Of a stretch of DNA of 64,000 nucleotides, positions 45,737 through 54,150 are shown piece after piece. The DNA is from Streptomyces fumanus (GTDB lineage Bacteria > Actinomycetota > Actinomycetes > Streptomycetales > Streptomycetaceae), in NCBI RefSeq assembly GCF_014655295.1, contig NZ_BNBI01000003.1, positions 62,001-126,000 of the forward strand, written 5' to 3'. The stretch's first letter is position 1. Every line of letters starts with the position of its first letter. The translations under genes were made by a program, and so were the position numbers. The notes below the pieces were generated by a model, which ran no database searches, was not told where the DNA came from, and saw only the letters and a program-made list of their open reading frames with translations.

Positions 45737-46735
45737 TCATGGGACCACCGTCAGCACGATCTTGCCTTGGATATGCCCCCGCGCGGCTCGCTCGTGGGCG
45801 CTGGCCGCTTCGGACAGCGGGTAGACGCTGTCCAGCCCGACCTGAAGCCTGCCCTCCTCGAACAGGCGCCCGATCTCGGCGAGCTGAGGGCCGTTGGAAC
45901 GCACCTGGATGTTCGAGACCGAGATGCCCAGGCGCGCCGTCTCCGCCGGGTCGAACTCGGCGAAGAACACCGGAAGCATGGTGCCTCCGCGCTTGAGCAC
46001 GGCCAGCAGGCGTGCGGCGTGCGGGCCACCGACGGCGTCGATCACCAGGTCGACGCCCCTGACCACGTCCGCGGGGCGCGTCGTGGCGTAGTCGATGAAC
46101 TCGTCGGCGCCGAGCTCGCGGAGGAACCGCTCGTGCCGGCCCGAGGCCACCGCAACGACCCGCGCCCCCTTCCACTTCGCCAGTTGCACCGCGAAGTGGC
46201 CCACGCCGCCGGCGGCCCCGTTGACCAGGACCGTCATCCCCGGCGTGATCGGCACCGGCTGGTGCACCCGGCCGGTGAACGGAGATGGCACGTCGTGACC
46301 GAGATCGATCAGGTACTGCCACGCCGTGAGCACCGCCATCGGTGCCCCGGCCGCCCGTACGTGATCGACAGCGGTCGGCTTGGGCGCCAGGTCGGAAGCC
46401 GGCGCGGCCACGTACTCGGCGTACGTCCGGCCGTCGAAGCCGGGGAAGCGCAGCATGCCGAAGACCTCGTCCCCGACGGCGAACCGCGTCACGTCCGGCG
46501 CGACCGCCTGCACCACACCCGACATGTCCGTACCGGGAACGACAGGGAACTCCAGCACCGGCCTCATGTCGGCCGGCATGACCTTCATCCCCTCCCGCAG
46601 GTACCAGTCGGGTGGGTTGACGCCGACCGCGTGCACCCGGACGAGCACCTCGCCGGGGCCGATCTTTGGCATCGGCACCTCGTCGTACCGCAGAACCTCC
46701 GGCCCGCCCGCTGCATGGAACTGGATCGCCTTCAT
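45737..46735 (-). CDS. Zeta-crystallin-like NADPH:quinone oxidoreductase (MDR superfamily)
   Basis: 332 residues. MKAIQFHAAGGPEVL at the start, NPPDWYLREG, VVPGTDMSGVV and the NADPH-binding VLVNGAAGGVGHFAVQLAK identify a zinc-free medium-chain dehydrogenase acting on quinones or enones. The ATG is at 46735. It is divergent from a LysR gene across 120 bp with a palindrome, so probably induced by that regulator's ligand. Confidence 0.9.
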   Translation of the reverse strand: MKAIQFHAAGGPEVLRYDEVPMPKIGPGEVLVRVHAVGVNPPDWYLREGMKVMPADMRPVLEFPVVPGTDMSGVVQAVAPDVTRFAVGDEVFGMLRFPGFDGRTYAEYVAAPASDLAPKPTAVDHVRAAGAPMAVLTAWQYLIDLGHDVPSPFTGRVHQPVPITPGMTVLVNGAAGGVGHFAVQLAKWKGARVVAVASGRHERFLRELGADEFIDYATTRPADVVRGVDLVIDAVGGPHAARLLAVLKRGGTMLPVFFAEFDPAETARLGISVSNIQVRSNGPQLAEIGRLFEEGRLQVGLDSVYPLSEAASAHERAARGHIQGKIVLTVVP

Positions 46736-46820
46736 CGCACCTGTCGCTCTCTCGGTGAACCTTGCTCCGACAGTCAACGCCCGGCAGGGCACGGCCGTCC
46801 AAGGCCCATCCGGCAACCCG

Positions 46821-46839
46821 TCATTCCGAAACGGTATGA
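46821..46839. promoter_or_regulatory. LysR-type operator between quinone oxidoreductase and LysR genes
   Basis: TCATTCCGAAACGGTATGA is a 19-bp interrupted palindrome (TCAT, CCG / CGG, ATGA) containing a T-N11-A core. It sits 17 bp before the LysR start, in the right place for autoregulation. Confidence 0.6.
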
Positions 46840-46855
46840 CGCCTATCCTGGACGG

Positions 46856-47740
46856 GTGAACGATCTCGGGCAGGACCTGGAACTGCGACTGGTGCGTTAC
46901 TTCACCGTGGTGGCGGCACACCAGCACTTCGGCCGGGCGGCAACCGATCTGCACGTGACCCAGCCGGCCCTGAGCCGCCAGATCCAACGGCTCGAGAAGT
47001 ACCTCGGCGCACGGCTGCTGGACCGCACCCCCCGGGGCACCCGGCTCACTCCGGCCGGCCAGTCGTTCCTCCCCCGGGCCCAGGCCCTGCTGCGGGCCGC
47101 CCGCCAGGCCGAGCTGGCCGTGCGCGGACAGGCCGAGGCCCAGCGCATCGCCATCGGCTACGTCGAGGACCTGGTGATCACGGCCGCCGTACGGGAGCTG
47201 CGCCACCGCCACCCGGACGCCGAGATCACCACCCGGTACCTGAGCTGCCGCGAGGTCGACGCGCTGTCCGACGGGCGCGTCGACGCCCTGATCGCCCGGG
47301 CCCCGCTGCCGCTCACCGCCGACGACATCGTCATCACCCCTCTGTACCAGGAGCCCCGTGTACTCGTCGTCCCGAGCGGCCATCCTTTGGCCGACCGTGC
47401 GTCGGTGACCGCGGACGAGCTGGCCGGCCAGGAGCCGGCGCCGTGCGCGTTCGAGATGCAGGGCTGGGCCTCGTACCGCGTGCTCGGATCGGGCATGCCG
47501 CCGATGGAGAGCATCGAGAGCTACGAGGACAAGCTCGAACTGGTCGCGAGCGGCAGGGCGATCGCCGTACTGCCGGTCGGCGATCGGCGCAGCTCGCTGC
47601 GGCCCGACCTCGTCACCGTCCCGATCCAGGACGCTCCCCCGAGCCAGGTCGTGCTGGCCAGCCGCAAGGGCGACCCGAACCCGATGATCAGGAGGCTGCG
47701 CCTGGCGGCCGAGGCCGTCCTGACCGCCCCGGCGGACTGA
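46856..47740 (+). CDS. LysR-family transcriptional regulator
   Basis: 294 residues. The winged HTH (LRLVRYFTVVAAHQHFGRAATDLHVTQPALSRQIQRLE in segments) is followed by the periplasmic-binding-like effector domain (IAIGYVEDLVITAAV). A GTG start at 46856. Likely controls the divergent quinone oxidoreductase gene through the 46821-46839 site. Confidence 0.9.
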   Translation: MNDLGQDLELRLVRYFTVVAAHQHFGRAATDLHVTQPALSRQIQRLEKYLGARLLDRTPRGTRLTPAGQSFLPRAQALLRAARQAELAVRGQAEAQRIAIGYVEDLVITAAVRELRHRHPDAEITTRYLSCREVDALSDGRVDALIARAPLPLTADDIVITPLYQEPRVLVVPSGHPLADRASVTADELAGQEPAPCAFEMQGWASYRVLGSGMPPMESIESYEDKLELVASGRAIAVLPVGDRRSSLRPDLVTVPIQDAPPSQVVLASRKGDPNPMIRRLRLAAEAVLTAPAD

Positions 47741-47945
47741 AGCGGAAACCCCGTCGGCGGTAGTGCCCGTCGCGGAGCCACCCCGCGTCAGCCCCGATAC
47801 GAGCACCGGGGGGGTGCTGGGCTCCCCGAGAAGAATCTCGGAGGGGATGTCATCAGAACAGCCGCCTCGCGCCTCTTCAGGGTGAACGGCCGTCCCTCCG
47901 GACCCGGAGGTGCGCAAACGGCCGCACACTGAAAGGTAATCGGTC

Positions 47946-48125
47946 GTGGAACTTCTCGGCATTCTCATGGTCGTGCTGGTCCATCTGACACTGGGCGTCA
48001 CACACATGCTCGACAGCATGGCGTTCCGGATCCGGGCCCGAGGCACGGCTGAGATCATCCGTGCCGAGCACGGATCGGGGCTGTCGGACCGGAAGCACGA
48101 GACGCGGGGGAACGCGGATGTCTGA
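47946..48125 (+). CDS. 59-residue membrane micro-protein overlapping the sigma-factor start
   Basis: A GTG at 47946 with GAAAGG 9 nt upstream encodes 59 residues. MELLGILMVVLVHLTLGVTH forms one membrane helix, followed by a basic hydrophilic tail (RIRARGTAEIIRAEHG). The stop at 48123-48125 lies inside the start of the sigma-factor gene, an 8-bp overlap implying translational coupling. No family recognised. It could be a partner or regulator of the membrane-anchored sigma factor. Confidence 0.62.
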   Translation: MELLGILMVVLVHLTLGVTHMLDSMAFRIRARGTAEIIRAEHGSGLSDRKHETRGNADV

Positions 48126-48876
48126 GCCGGAAGAAGCCGCCGAGGAACTGGGCAGGGTGTTCGCCCAGTACCGCGGAGAAATGTACGGCAAGGCCCGTCA
48201 GCTCCTGGATCAGGCACTGATCCCGCAGTCCCTGGCCGATTCCGACGACCTCGTCAGTGCGGCGTTCACCGCAGCGCTGCGCAAAGCGGAGCCGTTGGAG
48301 AACCCGCGCGCCTACGTGTACCAGGTGATGCGCAACGAGGTGAAGCATCTGGAACGAAGGCGATCGTCCCAGGATGCCATCGCGGCGGCCCGCGCGATCG
48401 ACCCCTGGCACTGGGACAACCCACCGGTACTGCCGGACTTCAGCGACAGGGCCGCCGACCACGTGACAGTGGTCGCGGCTTTGACGAAGCTTCCTGTGCG
48501 GCAGCGGACCGCGGTGTACGCGGTCGATGCGCTGGGCTACACCCGGGAGGAGACCGCCGAAGTGATGGAGGTACACCCCGGCACCGTGGCCCGGCATGTC
48601 TCCCGCGCCAGGATCGCGCTGCTGGCCACGCTCATCGCGGTCGTAGGAATGGTGCTCCGCCTGGCGGGCGGTGGGGGGCATGACGTGGCCCTCGCGTCCG
48701 TCGGCCCCGAGTTGTGGGGTCCGCGTCGAAGCGGGGACAAGGATCCGGACCCGGACACGGAGGAATACGAAGTCTGGCGCCTCGGCGCCGCACTCGAAAG
48801 GGCGGTCCACATCGCCACCGCCGTGGTGGCGGCCGTGGTGATCCTCGTCGCGCTGGCGTGGCGGCATTGGAGATGA
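48118..48876 (+). CDS. ECF-like sigma factor with two C-terminal membrane helices
   Basis: 252 residues. Sigma region 2 covers about residues 14-82 (DDLVSAAFTAALRKAEPLEN, YVYQVMRNEVKHLERRR). Region 4 covers about 113-168 (LPVRQRTAVYAVDALGYTREE, then TAEVMEVHPGTVARHVSRAR as the HTH). Immediately after comes a hydrophobic helix (about 165-184, IALLATLIAVVGMVL), a roughly 45-residue acidic loop (DKDPDPDTEEYE) and a second helix (about 229-247, HIATAVVAAVVILVALAW). This predicts a sigma factor tethered to the membrane with an outside loop. No anti-sigma gene follows. The ATG at 48118 overlaps the micro-protein ORF. Confidence 0.85.
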   Translation: MSEPEEAAEELGRVFAQYRGEMYGKARQLLDQALIPQSLADSDDLVSAAFTAALRKAEPLENPRAYVYQVMRNEVKHLERRRSSQDAIAAARAIDPWHWDNPPVLPDFSDRAADHVTVVAALTKLPVRQRTAVYAVDALGYTREETAEVMEVHPGTVARHVSRARIALLATLIAVVGMVLRLAGGGGHDVALASVGPELWGPRRSGDKDPDPDTEEYEVWRLGAALERAVHIATAVVAAVVILVALAWRHWR

Positions 48877-49041
48877 AACGCCCTCGTCCGTGGCATGCCG
48901 GCGGACCGGCGGACCGAGTCCGGTTGCGGGGGGCCTCGACCACCTGCTGCTGTGAACGCGCGGTCGCCGGTGACGGCCCCCTACCGGCTACCGGCCCGCT
49001 GTCCCGAGTCGGCCCGACACGGTCGGTCGGGGAAGCGGGTG

Positions 49042-49821
49042 TCACCCGTCGGCACCTGCCGCGAACTTCTCGATCAGTTCGGCCACGGCATCCGGAGCGC
49101 TGTAGTGCGCCGCGTGCGCGGCGTCCGCCACCTCGGCGGCGCGCCCGTCGGGGACCAACCGTGTCACGCGCCGCGTCCATGCCTCGGAGACGAGGGTGTC
49201 ACCGGCCCCGCGTACGACGAGCGTCGGTACGGCGACTCGGGCCAGGTGGTCCTCGAACGCCACGTCGGCGTCCCGCAGTGCGTGGCGCAGGGACACGGCC
49301 CACCGCAGGGGCCCGGTGCGCAGGTAATCCGCCGCGGCCAGACCGAGCAGGGCCGGCGGCTCCCGGAAGGCGTCCGCGAGCAGCCCGGCTCCCTGACGCC
49401 AGACGGACACCCCCGGCGTGAGTGCCGGACCGAGCAGTACGAGCCGGTGCACCAGACTCGGGTGGCGGGCGGCCAGGGCGGCGACGACCTGGCAGCCGAC
49501 CGAGTTGGCCACCAGCAGACTCGGCCCCGGTACGAGCTGCCGGTGCCAGCGGGCCAGGGCCTCGGCGGTGCGCACCACGTCCGGCGTCCGGCGCACGCAG
49601 ACCCGGGACCGCACGTTTCCCGGCAGGTCCGGCACCAGCACGGTGACCCCGTTCGCCGCCAGCCGCCGCGCCAGCGGTACGAAGTAGCGCCCCGAGAGAC
49701 CCAGCCCGTGCACCAGCACCACCGACGGGGCACCCGTGCCGGGCGGGGGGCCGAAGACACGCGTGAAGAGACCGTATGTCGACATGTGTGCGTCGAATGA
49801 TGTGCCTACCGAGTGACTCAC
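49042..49821 (-). CDS. Alpha/beta hydrolase
   Basis: 259 residues. VVLVHGLGLSGRYFVPLA (oxyanion area), LLVANSVGCQVVAAL (nucleophile Ser in N-S-V-G), VVRGAGDTLV (Asp) and a His near VADAAHAAHYS give a full triad. The GTG start at 49821 forms a GTGA overlap with the gene upstream (49818-50324), which fixes the start. No signal peptide. The substrate is unknown; the overall pattern is like small-molecule esterases or C-C hydrolases. Confidence 0.87.
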   Translation of the reverse strand: MSHSVGTSFDAHMSTYGLFTRVFGPPPGTGAPSVVLVHGLGLSGRYFVPLARRLAANGVTVLVPDLPGNVRSRVCVRRTPDVVRTAEALARWHRQLVPGPSLLVANSVGCQVVAALAARHPSLVHRLVLLGPALTPGVSVWRQGAGLLADAFREPPALLGLAAADYLRTGPLRWAVSLRHALRDADVAFEDHLARVAVPTLVVRGAGDTLVSEAWTRRVTRLVPDGRAAEVADAAHAAHYSAPDAVAELIEKFAAGADG

Positions 49822-50324
49822 GCCCCGAGTTTCGCCACCATGGTGTTCAACGTGGCGGCCAGCGCGTCGAGTTGGCCTTCCGACCGGTCGCCCGGCGTCG
49901 CCTGTCGGGCGAGTTCCTCACCGGAGACGACCTCCAGGGCACCGGCGTAACGGTCGGTCCGCAGGTCGGCGGCAGACACCACCTGGGCCCGGCCCTCCAC
50001 GACGACCAGGGTCGACCCGTCGTCGCCGGCTTCGAGCAACTCCCGTACCTGCTCCGGTGTGACCGGCCCGGTCGGCGCGGACGTCCCTTCGGCACCGTCC
50101 GCGCCCTGCTCGCCCTCGTCGTCCTTCACGACACCGGCGAGCGGGTCGCCCTGGCCCGTCCCGGTCCCGCTCTGCGGGGGGTAGCCCTCCGTGGCGCTCG
50201 CCGTGCCCGGCACGACCCGTTCCCGTGCCTGGCTCTCCCCACCCGAATGAGCGCCCGGCTCCTCGTCGCTCCGCGCCCGGGCATACCTGTCCCGCTCTTC
50301 CGAGGAAGGCGTCTGCTCGCTCAT
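49818..50324 (-). CDS. Hydrophilic protein of unknown function, coupled to the hydrolase
   Basis: 168 residues. The first 85 are Glu/Ser/Gly-rich and disordered. The C-terminal half looks folded (TPEQVRELLEAGDDGSTLVVVEGRAQVV) and ends in an amphipathic helix. No family recognised. GAGGAG lies 8 nt before the ATG at 50324. It is the first gene of a two-gene operon with the alpha/beta hydrolase (4-bp overlap). It could be a scaffold or binding protein; nothing in the sequence decides. Confidence 0.65.
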   Translation of the reverse strand: MSEQTPSSEERDRYARARSDEEPGAHSGGESQARERVVPGTASATEGYPPQSGTGTGQGDPLAGVVKDDEGEQGADGAEGTSAPTGPVTPEQVRELLEAGDDGSTLVVVEGRAQVVSAADLRTDRYAGALEVVSGEELARQATPGDRSEGQLDALAATLNTMVAKLGA

Positions 50325-50649
50325 CGGTGTATCTCCTCACGTCGTCGGAGCGCAGTCACCACGTCACCTCGCCCCTCGCTCCTGTGCGCGCGGCCCTCCG
50401 GGGGGTCCGTGCGCCGACCGCACGAGTACCCGTGCCGCGCGGCCCCACCCACCGGCGGTTCCGGATGGCGGACCGCCCAGCGGGTCGGAGAACGGGTGAC
50501 AGGGCTGCGCGCGATGTTGTCGCACCGCGGGTGAGGGGCAGAGGCAACAGGAAGGACGCTGATCGGGCGAGGACCGGGGAGGGAGCAGTCGTAGTGGACC
50601 GGATCATCGATGTGCGGGAGCCGCGGACGCCACGCGGCCGGGGCCCGCT
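50325..50649. other. 325-bp divergent gap with a 19-codon leader ORF
   Basis: The gap separates the genes at 49818-50324 and 50650. Near its right end a GTG at 50594 preceded by GGGAGGG opens a 19-codon ORF (MDRIIDVREPR...) that ends at 50653. It overlaps the DUF488 start as GTGA, so it may drive that gene's translation. Nothing else seen. Confidence 0.4.
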
Positions 50650-51189
50650 GTGACCGGCCGGCCCCTGCTCACCTTCGGCCACAGCACCGCCGGGCGTGCC
50701 CGCCTGACCGAGCTGCTGCGCGGAGCCGGTGTGGCCGCGGTGGTGGACGTACGGATCGGTCCCGGAAGCCGGCGTGACCCCGACCTCGGCCGCGACCGGC
50801 TGGCCCGGTGGCTGCCGGAGGCCGGCATCGCCTACCGCTGGGAACAGGCCCTCGGCGGCTTCCGCAAGGTCCCACCCGACTCCCCCGACGTCATCTGGCG
50901 CAACGCCTCCTTCAGGGGGTATGCCGCCCACACCCGCGAGCCCGATTTCGTGGCGGCCATGGACCGGCTGCTCGGGGAAGCCTCCTCGGCACGGACCGCG
51001 GTGATGTGCAGCGAGGCGGTCTGGTGGCGCTGCCACCGACGCCTGATCGCCGACTTCGCCGTCGTCGCCAGGGACACCCCGGTACTGCACCTGATGCACG
51101 ACGACCGGCTGGTACCGCACCCGCCGACGCCGGGCCTGCGCCTGCGCCCCGACGGTCTGCTCGTCTACGACGACACCATGGCCCTGTGA
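50650..51189 (+). CDS. DUF488 family protein
   Basis: 179 residues. The DUF488 signatures are clear: TFGHSTAGRARL at the start, VVDVRIGPGSRRDP, IAYRWEQALGGFRK, AVMCSEAVWWRCHRRLIADF and HLMHDDRLVPH. Conserved Cys and His suggest an enzyme, but the biochemical role is unknown. The GTG at 50650 lacks its own RBS and overlaps a 19-codon upstream ORF by GTGA, suggesting coupled translation. A terminator hairpin lies 32 bp after the stop. Confidence 0.85.
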   Translation: MTGRPLLTFGHSTAGRARLTELLRGAGVAAVVDVRIGPGSRRDPDLGRDRLARWLPEAGIAYRWEQALGGFRKVPPDSPDVIWRNASFRGYAAHTREPDFVAAMDRLLGEASSARTAVMCSEAVWWRCHRRLIADFAVVARDTPVLHLMHDDRLVPHPPTPGLRLRPDGLLVYDDTMAL

Positions 51190-51220
51190 ACCGGGTCCCC
51201 GTCCACCGCTGGAAAGCCGC

Positions 51221-51252
51221 GAGGGCCGCACGGTCGAACCGTGCGGCCCCTC
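51221..51252. terminator. Bidirectional hairpin terminator
   Basis: A stem of about 14 bp with one bulge (GAGGGCCGCACGGT paired with ACCGTGCGGCCCCTC) and a 3-nt loop, between the convergent DUF488 and DUF5133 genes. Confidence 0.75.
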
Positions 51253-51287
51253 GTTCCCGCGAAAGTCCGCGGGCGGACGTGTCGCGG

Positions 51288-51515
51288 TCAGGCGGTCAGG
51301 AGAGTGCTGTCTTCCGTACGGGCCTCGGGCAGGCGGCGACGGGCCGCCGCGAGGGCCGAGTCGATGTCCCGCGTGCCGGTCGACACGCACAGCGTGTACG
51401 TGACGTCGTCCATGCGCCGGCGCACCTCCTCGCTGCCGTCCTCCGCGTGCAGGACGCGCAGCGCCTCGTACTGGTCGATGAGGTTCCGCAGTACTGCGGG
51501 GTGTGCCATGAGCAT
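51288..51515 (-). CDS. DUF5133 family protein
   Basis: 75 residues from the ATG at 51515 (GGGAGA 6 nt upstream). The family core is HPAVLRNLIDQYEALRVLH...RRRMDDVTYTLCVSTGT, ending in an Arg/Ala-rich helix. DUF5133 is a small actinobacterial family of unknown function, often in several copies per Streptomyces genome. Monocistronic. Confidence 0.82.
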   Translation of the reverse strand: MLMAHPAVLRNLIDQYEALRVLHAEDGSEEVRRRMDDVTYTLCVSTGTRDIDSALAAARRRLPEARTEDSTLLTA

Positions 51516-51671
51516 CGGAACTCTCCCTGTTGCCGGCATTCGCGTGGGGGGTACACGAGTCTTGTGCCCCGGATCCGGGGCGCCACGCCCACGCGTTCGC
51601 CGACGCGGCCGGGACCGGCCTGCCGACCGGGGATCAGGGTGCCGACCGGGACCAGGCGTGCCGATCGGGGA

Positions 51672-52088
51672 TCAGTCGGTGGAGAGTGCCTGGACGAGTT
51701 CGCCGACCTCGGGGTTGGACAGGGAGCGGGCGACGTCGGCCTGGGCGACCATGCCGACCAGGTCGTGCCCGTCGATCACCGGGAGGCGGCGCACCTTGTG
51801 CTCGGTCATCGTGCGCAGGATCTCCTGTACGTCGTCGTCGGCGCCGATGGTGACGGCCTCGCCCTGTGCCAGGTCACCGGCCGGACAGGTGGCCGGGTCC
51901 TTGCCCGCGCCCAGCACCTTCACCACGATGTCCCGGTCGGTCAGCACGCCCTTGAGCTTGTTGTCGGTACCGCAGATCGGCAGGGCGCCGACGCCGAGGT
52001 CCTTCATCTTGCGGGCCGCGTCCAGCACCGTTTCCTCGGCGCCCACGCACTCGGCTCCACCGGTCATGATGTCCCGTGCCTTCGTCAT
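51672..52088 (-). CDS. Tandem CBS-domain protein
   Basis: 138 residues made of two CBS motifs: KARDIMTGGAECVGAEETVLDAARKM (in part), LTDRDIVVKVLG, then VQEILRTMTEHKVRRLPVIDGHDLVGMV. CBS pairs bind adenine nucleotides such as AMP, ATP or SAM and serve as energy sensors. The ATG at 52088 has AGGAAGGG 5 nt upstream. Small stand-alone CBS proteins of this kind are common in Streptomyces stress regulons. No effector domain. Confidence 0.9.
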   Translation of the reverse strand: MTKARDIMTGGAECVGAEETVLDAARKMKDLGVGALPICGTDNKLKGVLTDRDIVVKVLGAGKDPATCPAGDLAQGEAVTIGADDDVQEILRTMTEHKVRRLPVIDGHDLVGMVAQADVARSLSNPEVGELVQALSTD

Positions 52089-52394
52089 CGGATCCCTTCC
52101 TGCAGTCTGCGTACTCGGTACGCCGCCGTCGCGTCGGACGAGGCCCACGCGGTCTCGGCGGTTGCGGCAAGAGTTCCCGGACGGCATCGGCCGTAACATG
52201 CCGTGCTCCGGACAGTCGCGGGCATGGCGACGAGGGCTGCGGTTCGAGGACGGGGACGGCACTGACCTCTGCGTTCCGCGGCGGTCGGCACGCCCGGCAC
52301 CGGCCGCGTACGTCGGTGAGCGCGGCGGCGGCTCCGGTGGCCGGACCCGCGGCCGAGCCCGTATCGGATCCGGCCCGCGTGATCCCAGGTGATG
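52089..52394. other. 306-bp gap without a supported gene
   Basis: Lies between the CBS gene start and the ferredoxin gene stop on the same strand. It presumably holds the CBS promoter. I see no repeat, hairpin or RBS-led ORF worth naming. Confidence 0.4.
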
Positions 52395-52835
52395 TCAGCC
52401 GGTCGTCCGGCGCCGGGGCGGGACGAAGGTGTAGAGGTCCAGGATGTCCGGCCGGGGCGCCACGCCGGGGCCGCCGGCGCGTACCCAGGCGGCGATGTCC
52501 TCGGTCGCGTCGGGGTCGTTCACCAGCCCCAGCCAGACGGGCCGGGCTCCGGCGGCCCGGCCTTCCGCGGAGGGCTGGACGACGATGACGTTGGCCTGGT
52601 CGCAGACGTCGAGACAGTCGGAGACGCGTACCGGTGCCGCGGCGCGCAGGCGTTCGGTCTGGGCCGCGTGGTCGAGACCGGGCACCTTGGGGCTGCCGCA
52701 GCAGCAGTCACGGCACACGACGATGCGGCACGGCACCGGTCCGGCGGCCGTTACGGCCCTCGTGCGGTCCGTCGTGCGGTCCGTCGTGCGGTCCGTCGTG
52801 CGGTCTGTCGTTCGTCCGGTCGGCGTTGCGGGCAT
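52395..52835 (-). CDS. (2Fe-2S) ferredoxin-domain protein under cobalamin riboswitch control
   Basis: 146 residues. The core resembles thioredoxin-like [2Fe-2S] ferredoxins: CRIVVCRDCCCGSPKVPG, then SDCLDVCDQANVIVVQP. The N-terminus contains a TTDR x4 tandem repeat. The C-terminal AWVRAGGPGVAPRPDILDLYTFVPP is also typical of these small proteins. The start ATG at 52835 lies about 50 nt below a cobalamin riboswitch, so its expression should fall when B12 is plentiful. A role in cobalt or corrin-ring metabolism is inferred. It has no cob/cbi neighbours here. Confidence 0.85.
   Translation of the reverse strand: MPATPTGRTTDRTTDRTTDRTTDRTRAVTAAGPVPCRIVVCRDCCCGSPKVPGLDHAAQTERLRAAAPVRVSDCLDVCDQANVIVVQPSAEGRAAGARPVWLGLVNDPDATEDIAAWVRAGGPGVAPRPDILDLYTFVPPRRRTTG
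52761..52808. repeat. Four tandem 12-bp repeats (TTDR codons)
   Basis: The unit CGTGCGGTCCGT occurs three times perfectly and once with a single change. It encodes the TTDR repeat at the ferredoxin N-terminus. Slippage-prone, length-variable in frame. Confidence 0.85.
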
Positions 52836-52886
52836 GCGGTGCCGTGCCTCTCTCCGGGGAGATCCGCCCCGGGGGTCCGTGGAGGA

Positions 52887-53042
52887 GGCGACCGCGTGAG
52901 TCTCTGGCTCTCGGGTCGCTGCTCCTCCCGGCCTTCCCGCCCGTTGCCGGGCAGGGGCCTGTCGGAACTCGCTCGCCGATCACAGTGGCGGGACCGCGCC
53001 GGTTTTCCACCGGCTTCCTCGTCCGCCGGCGCCTTGTCGGCC
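52887..53042 (-). promoter_or_regulatory. Cobalamin riboswitch
   Basis: Read on the minus strand, this contains the conserved core: GAGGAAGCCGGTGGAAAACC followed by GGCGCGGTCCCGCCACTGTG, the hallmark of B12 riboswitches. An outer closing stem (GGCCGAC with GTCGCC) and a B12 box-like GAGCCAGAGACTC (around 52894-52912) close the 3' side. It sits directly upstream of the ferredoxin gene. Binding of adenosyl- or methylcobalamin would hide the ribosome-binding region or terminate transcription. Confidence 0.85.
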
Positions 53043-53151
53043 GATCATCATCCCATGCCGGGAACCGTCTCGTCCCCCGCCCGAGCCGTCGGGCACCTGC
53101 CGGGCACCGACGCGGGCGTGCTCGGACCCTCCGGCCCGGGAGCGTGGGAGT

Positions 53152-54000
53152 TCAGTCCGCGAACGCCGCTGCGTACGACGTCACGCACGGCGTCGGGGTG
53201 GCCAGTGAGGTGACGATGTGGCCGTCGACGGTCACCGGCGGGTCGAGCGGCTTGTGCACGATCCGCTCGGAGCGGGCGCCCGCGAGTTGCTCGGCCGGCA
53301 TCAGCGTCCAGCCCGCGGGGTCCTGCCCCACCTCGAACAGCACGCTGAGCATGTCCCCGGCCGGCTCCCGCGGCGGGGCGACGGGCAGGGCGGCGAGTAC
53401 CGCGTCGTACATCGGTGGATCGCCGTCCCGGACCGGAAGCCGCAGACCGTGCGGGTCGAGGTCGCGGAGACCGACCGCGGGCTCGTTGGCGGCGGGGTGG
53501 CCGCGTGCGAGCACCACGTGCAGCGGCTCGGACCAGGCCCGCACCACCGTCACCTCCGTGGACGCGACCGCGCCCCGCACCAGCGCGAGGTCCAGTTCGC
53601 CGTCGCGGACGGCGTCCAGACGGGCGGTCACCGGGAGGCTGACCAGGCGTACCTCGGCCGGGCGCGCGCCGCCGCTCAGACGGCTCACCGCCCGGTCGAG
53701 CCGTTCGGTGAGGCAGGAGGCCACCCCGATCCGCAGGACGGCCGCGGGTTCTCCGGCGGCCACCCGTACCCGGGCCGCCGCGGCGAGGGCCTCGCGGGCG
53801 GCGGTGAGGACCCGTTCGCCGGCCGGGGTGAGCCGTACTCGTCGGGACGTGCGTTCGAGCAGGCGCACGCCGAGTTCGCGTTCCAGCCGGGCGATCTGCT
53901 GGCTCACCGCCGGCTGCACGATTCGCAGCCGCTCGGCCGCGCGCCCGAAGTGCAGTTCTTCGGCGACGGTCACGAAGTACTGCAGCGCCCTGAGTTCCAT
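53152..54000 (-). CDS. LysR-family transcriptional regulator
   Basis: 282 residues. The HTH is LQYFVTVAEELHFGRAAERL...VQPAVSQQIARLE; the effector domain begins VLRIGVASCLTERL. Divergent from the F420-type reductase gene with a perfect ATCACA-N3-TGTGAT palindrome 12 bp from its start, so it likely regulates both. Confidence 0.9.
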   Translation of the reverse strand: MELRALQYFVTVAEELHFGRAAERLRIVQPAVSQQIARLERELGVRLLERTSRRVRLTPAGERVLTAAREALAAAARVRVAAGEPAAVLRIGVASCLTERLDRAVSRLSGGARPAEVRLVSLPVTARLDAVRDGELDLALVRGAVASTEVTVVRAWSEPLHVVLARGHPAANEPAVGLRDLDPHGLRLPVRDGDPPMYDAVLAALPVAPPREPAGDMLSVLFEVGQDPAGWTLMPAEQLAGARSERIVHKPLDPPVTVDGHIVTSLATPTPCVTSYAAAFAD

Positions 54001-54011
54001 CCCCCTGATCT

Positions 54012-54026
54012 ATCACACGATGTGAT
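54012..54026. promoter_or_regulatory. LysR-type operator ATCACA-CGA-TGTGAT
   Basis: A perfect 15-bp palindrome in the 150-bp divergent region, proximal to the LysR start. With flanking bases it contains a T-N11-A motif. Confidence 0.65.
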
Positions 54027-54150
54027 CGGTGCGGGGCGCTGGTGATCCTTGTTCGTACTGGTCGGCCCGGCTGGGATGGAAGCGAGCCCCCGGAGCGGTT
54101 CCGCCCGCTGGTGCCGCGGCGGGGGAATGCGTACGAACGGAGAACCAGAA

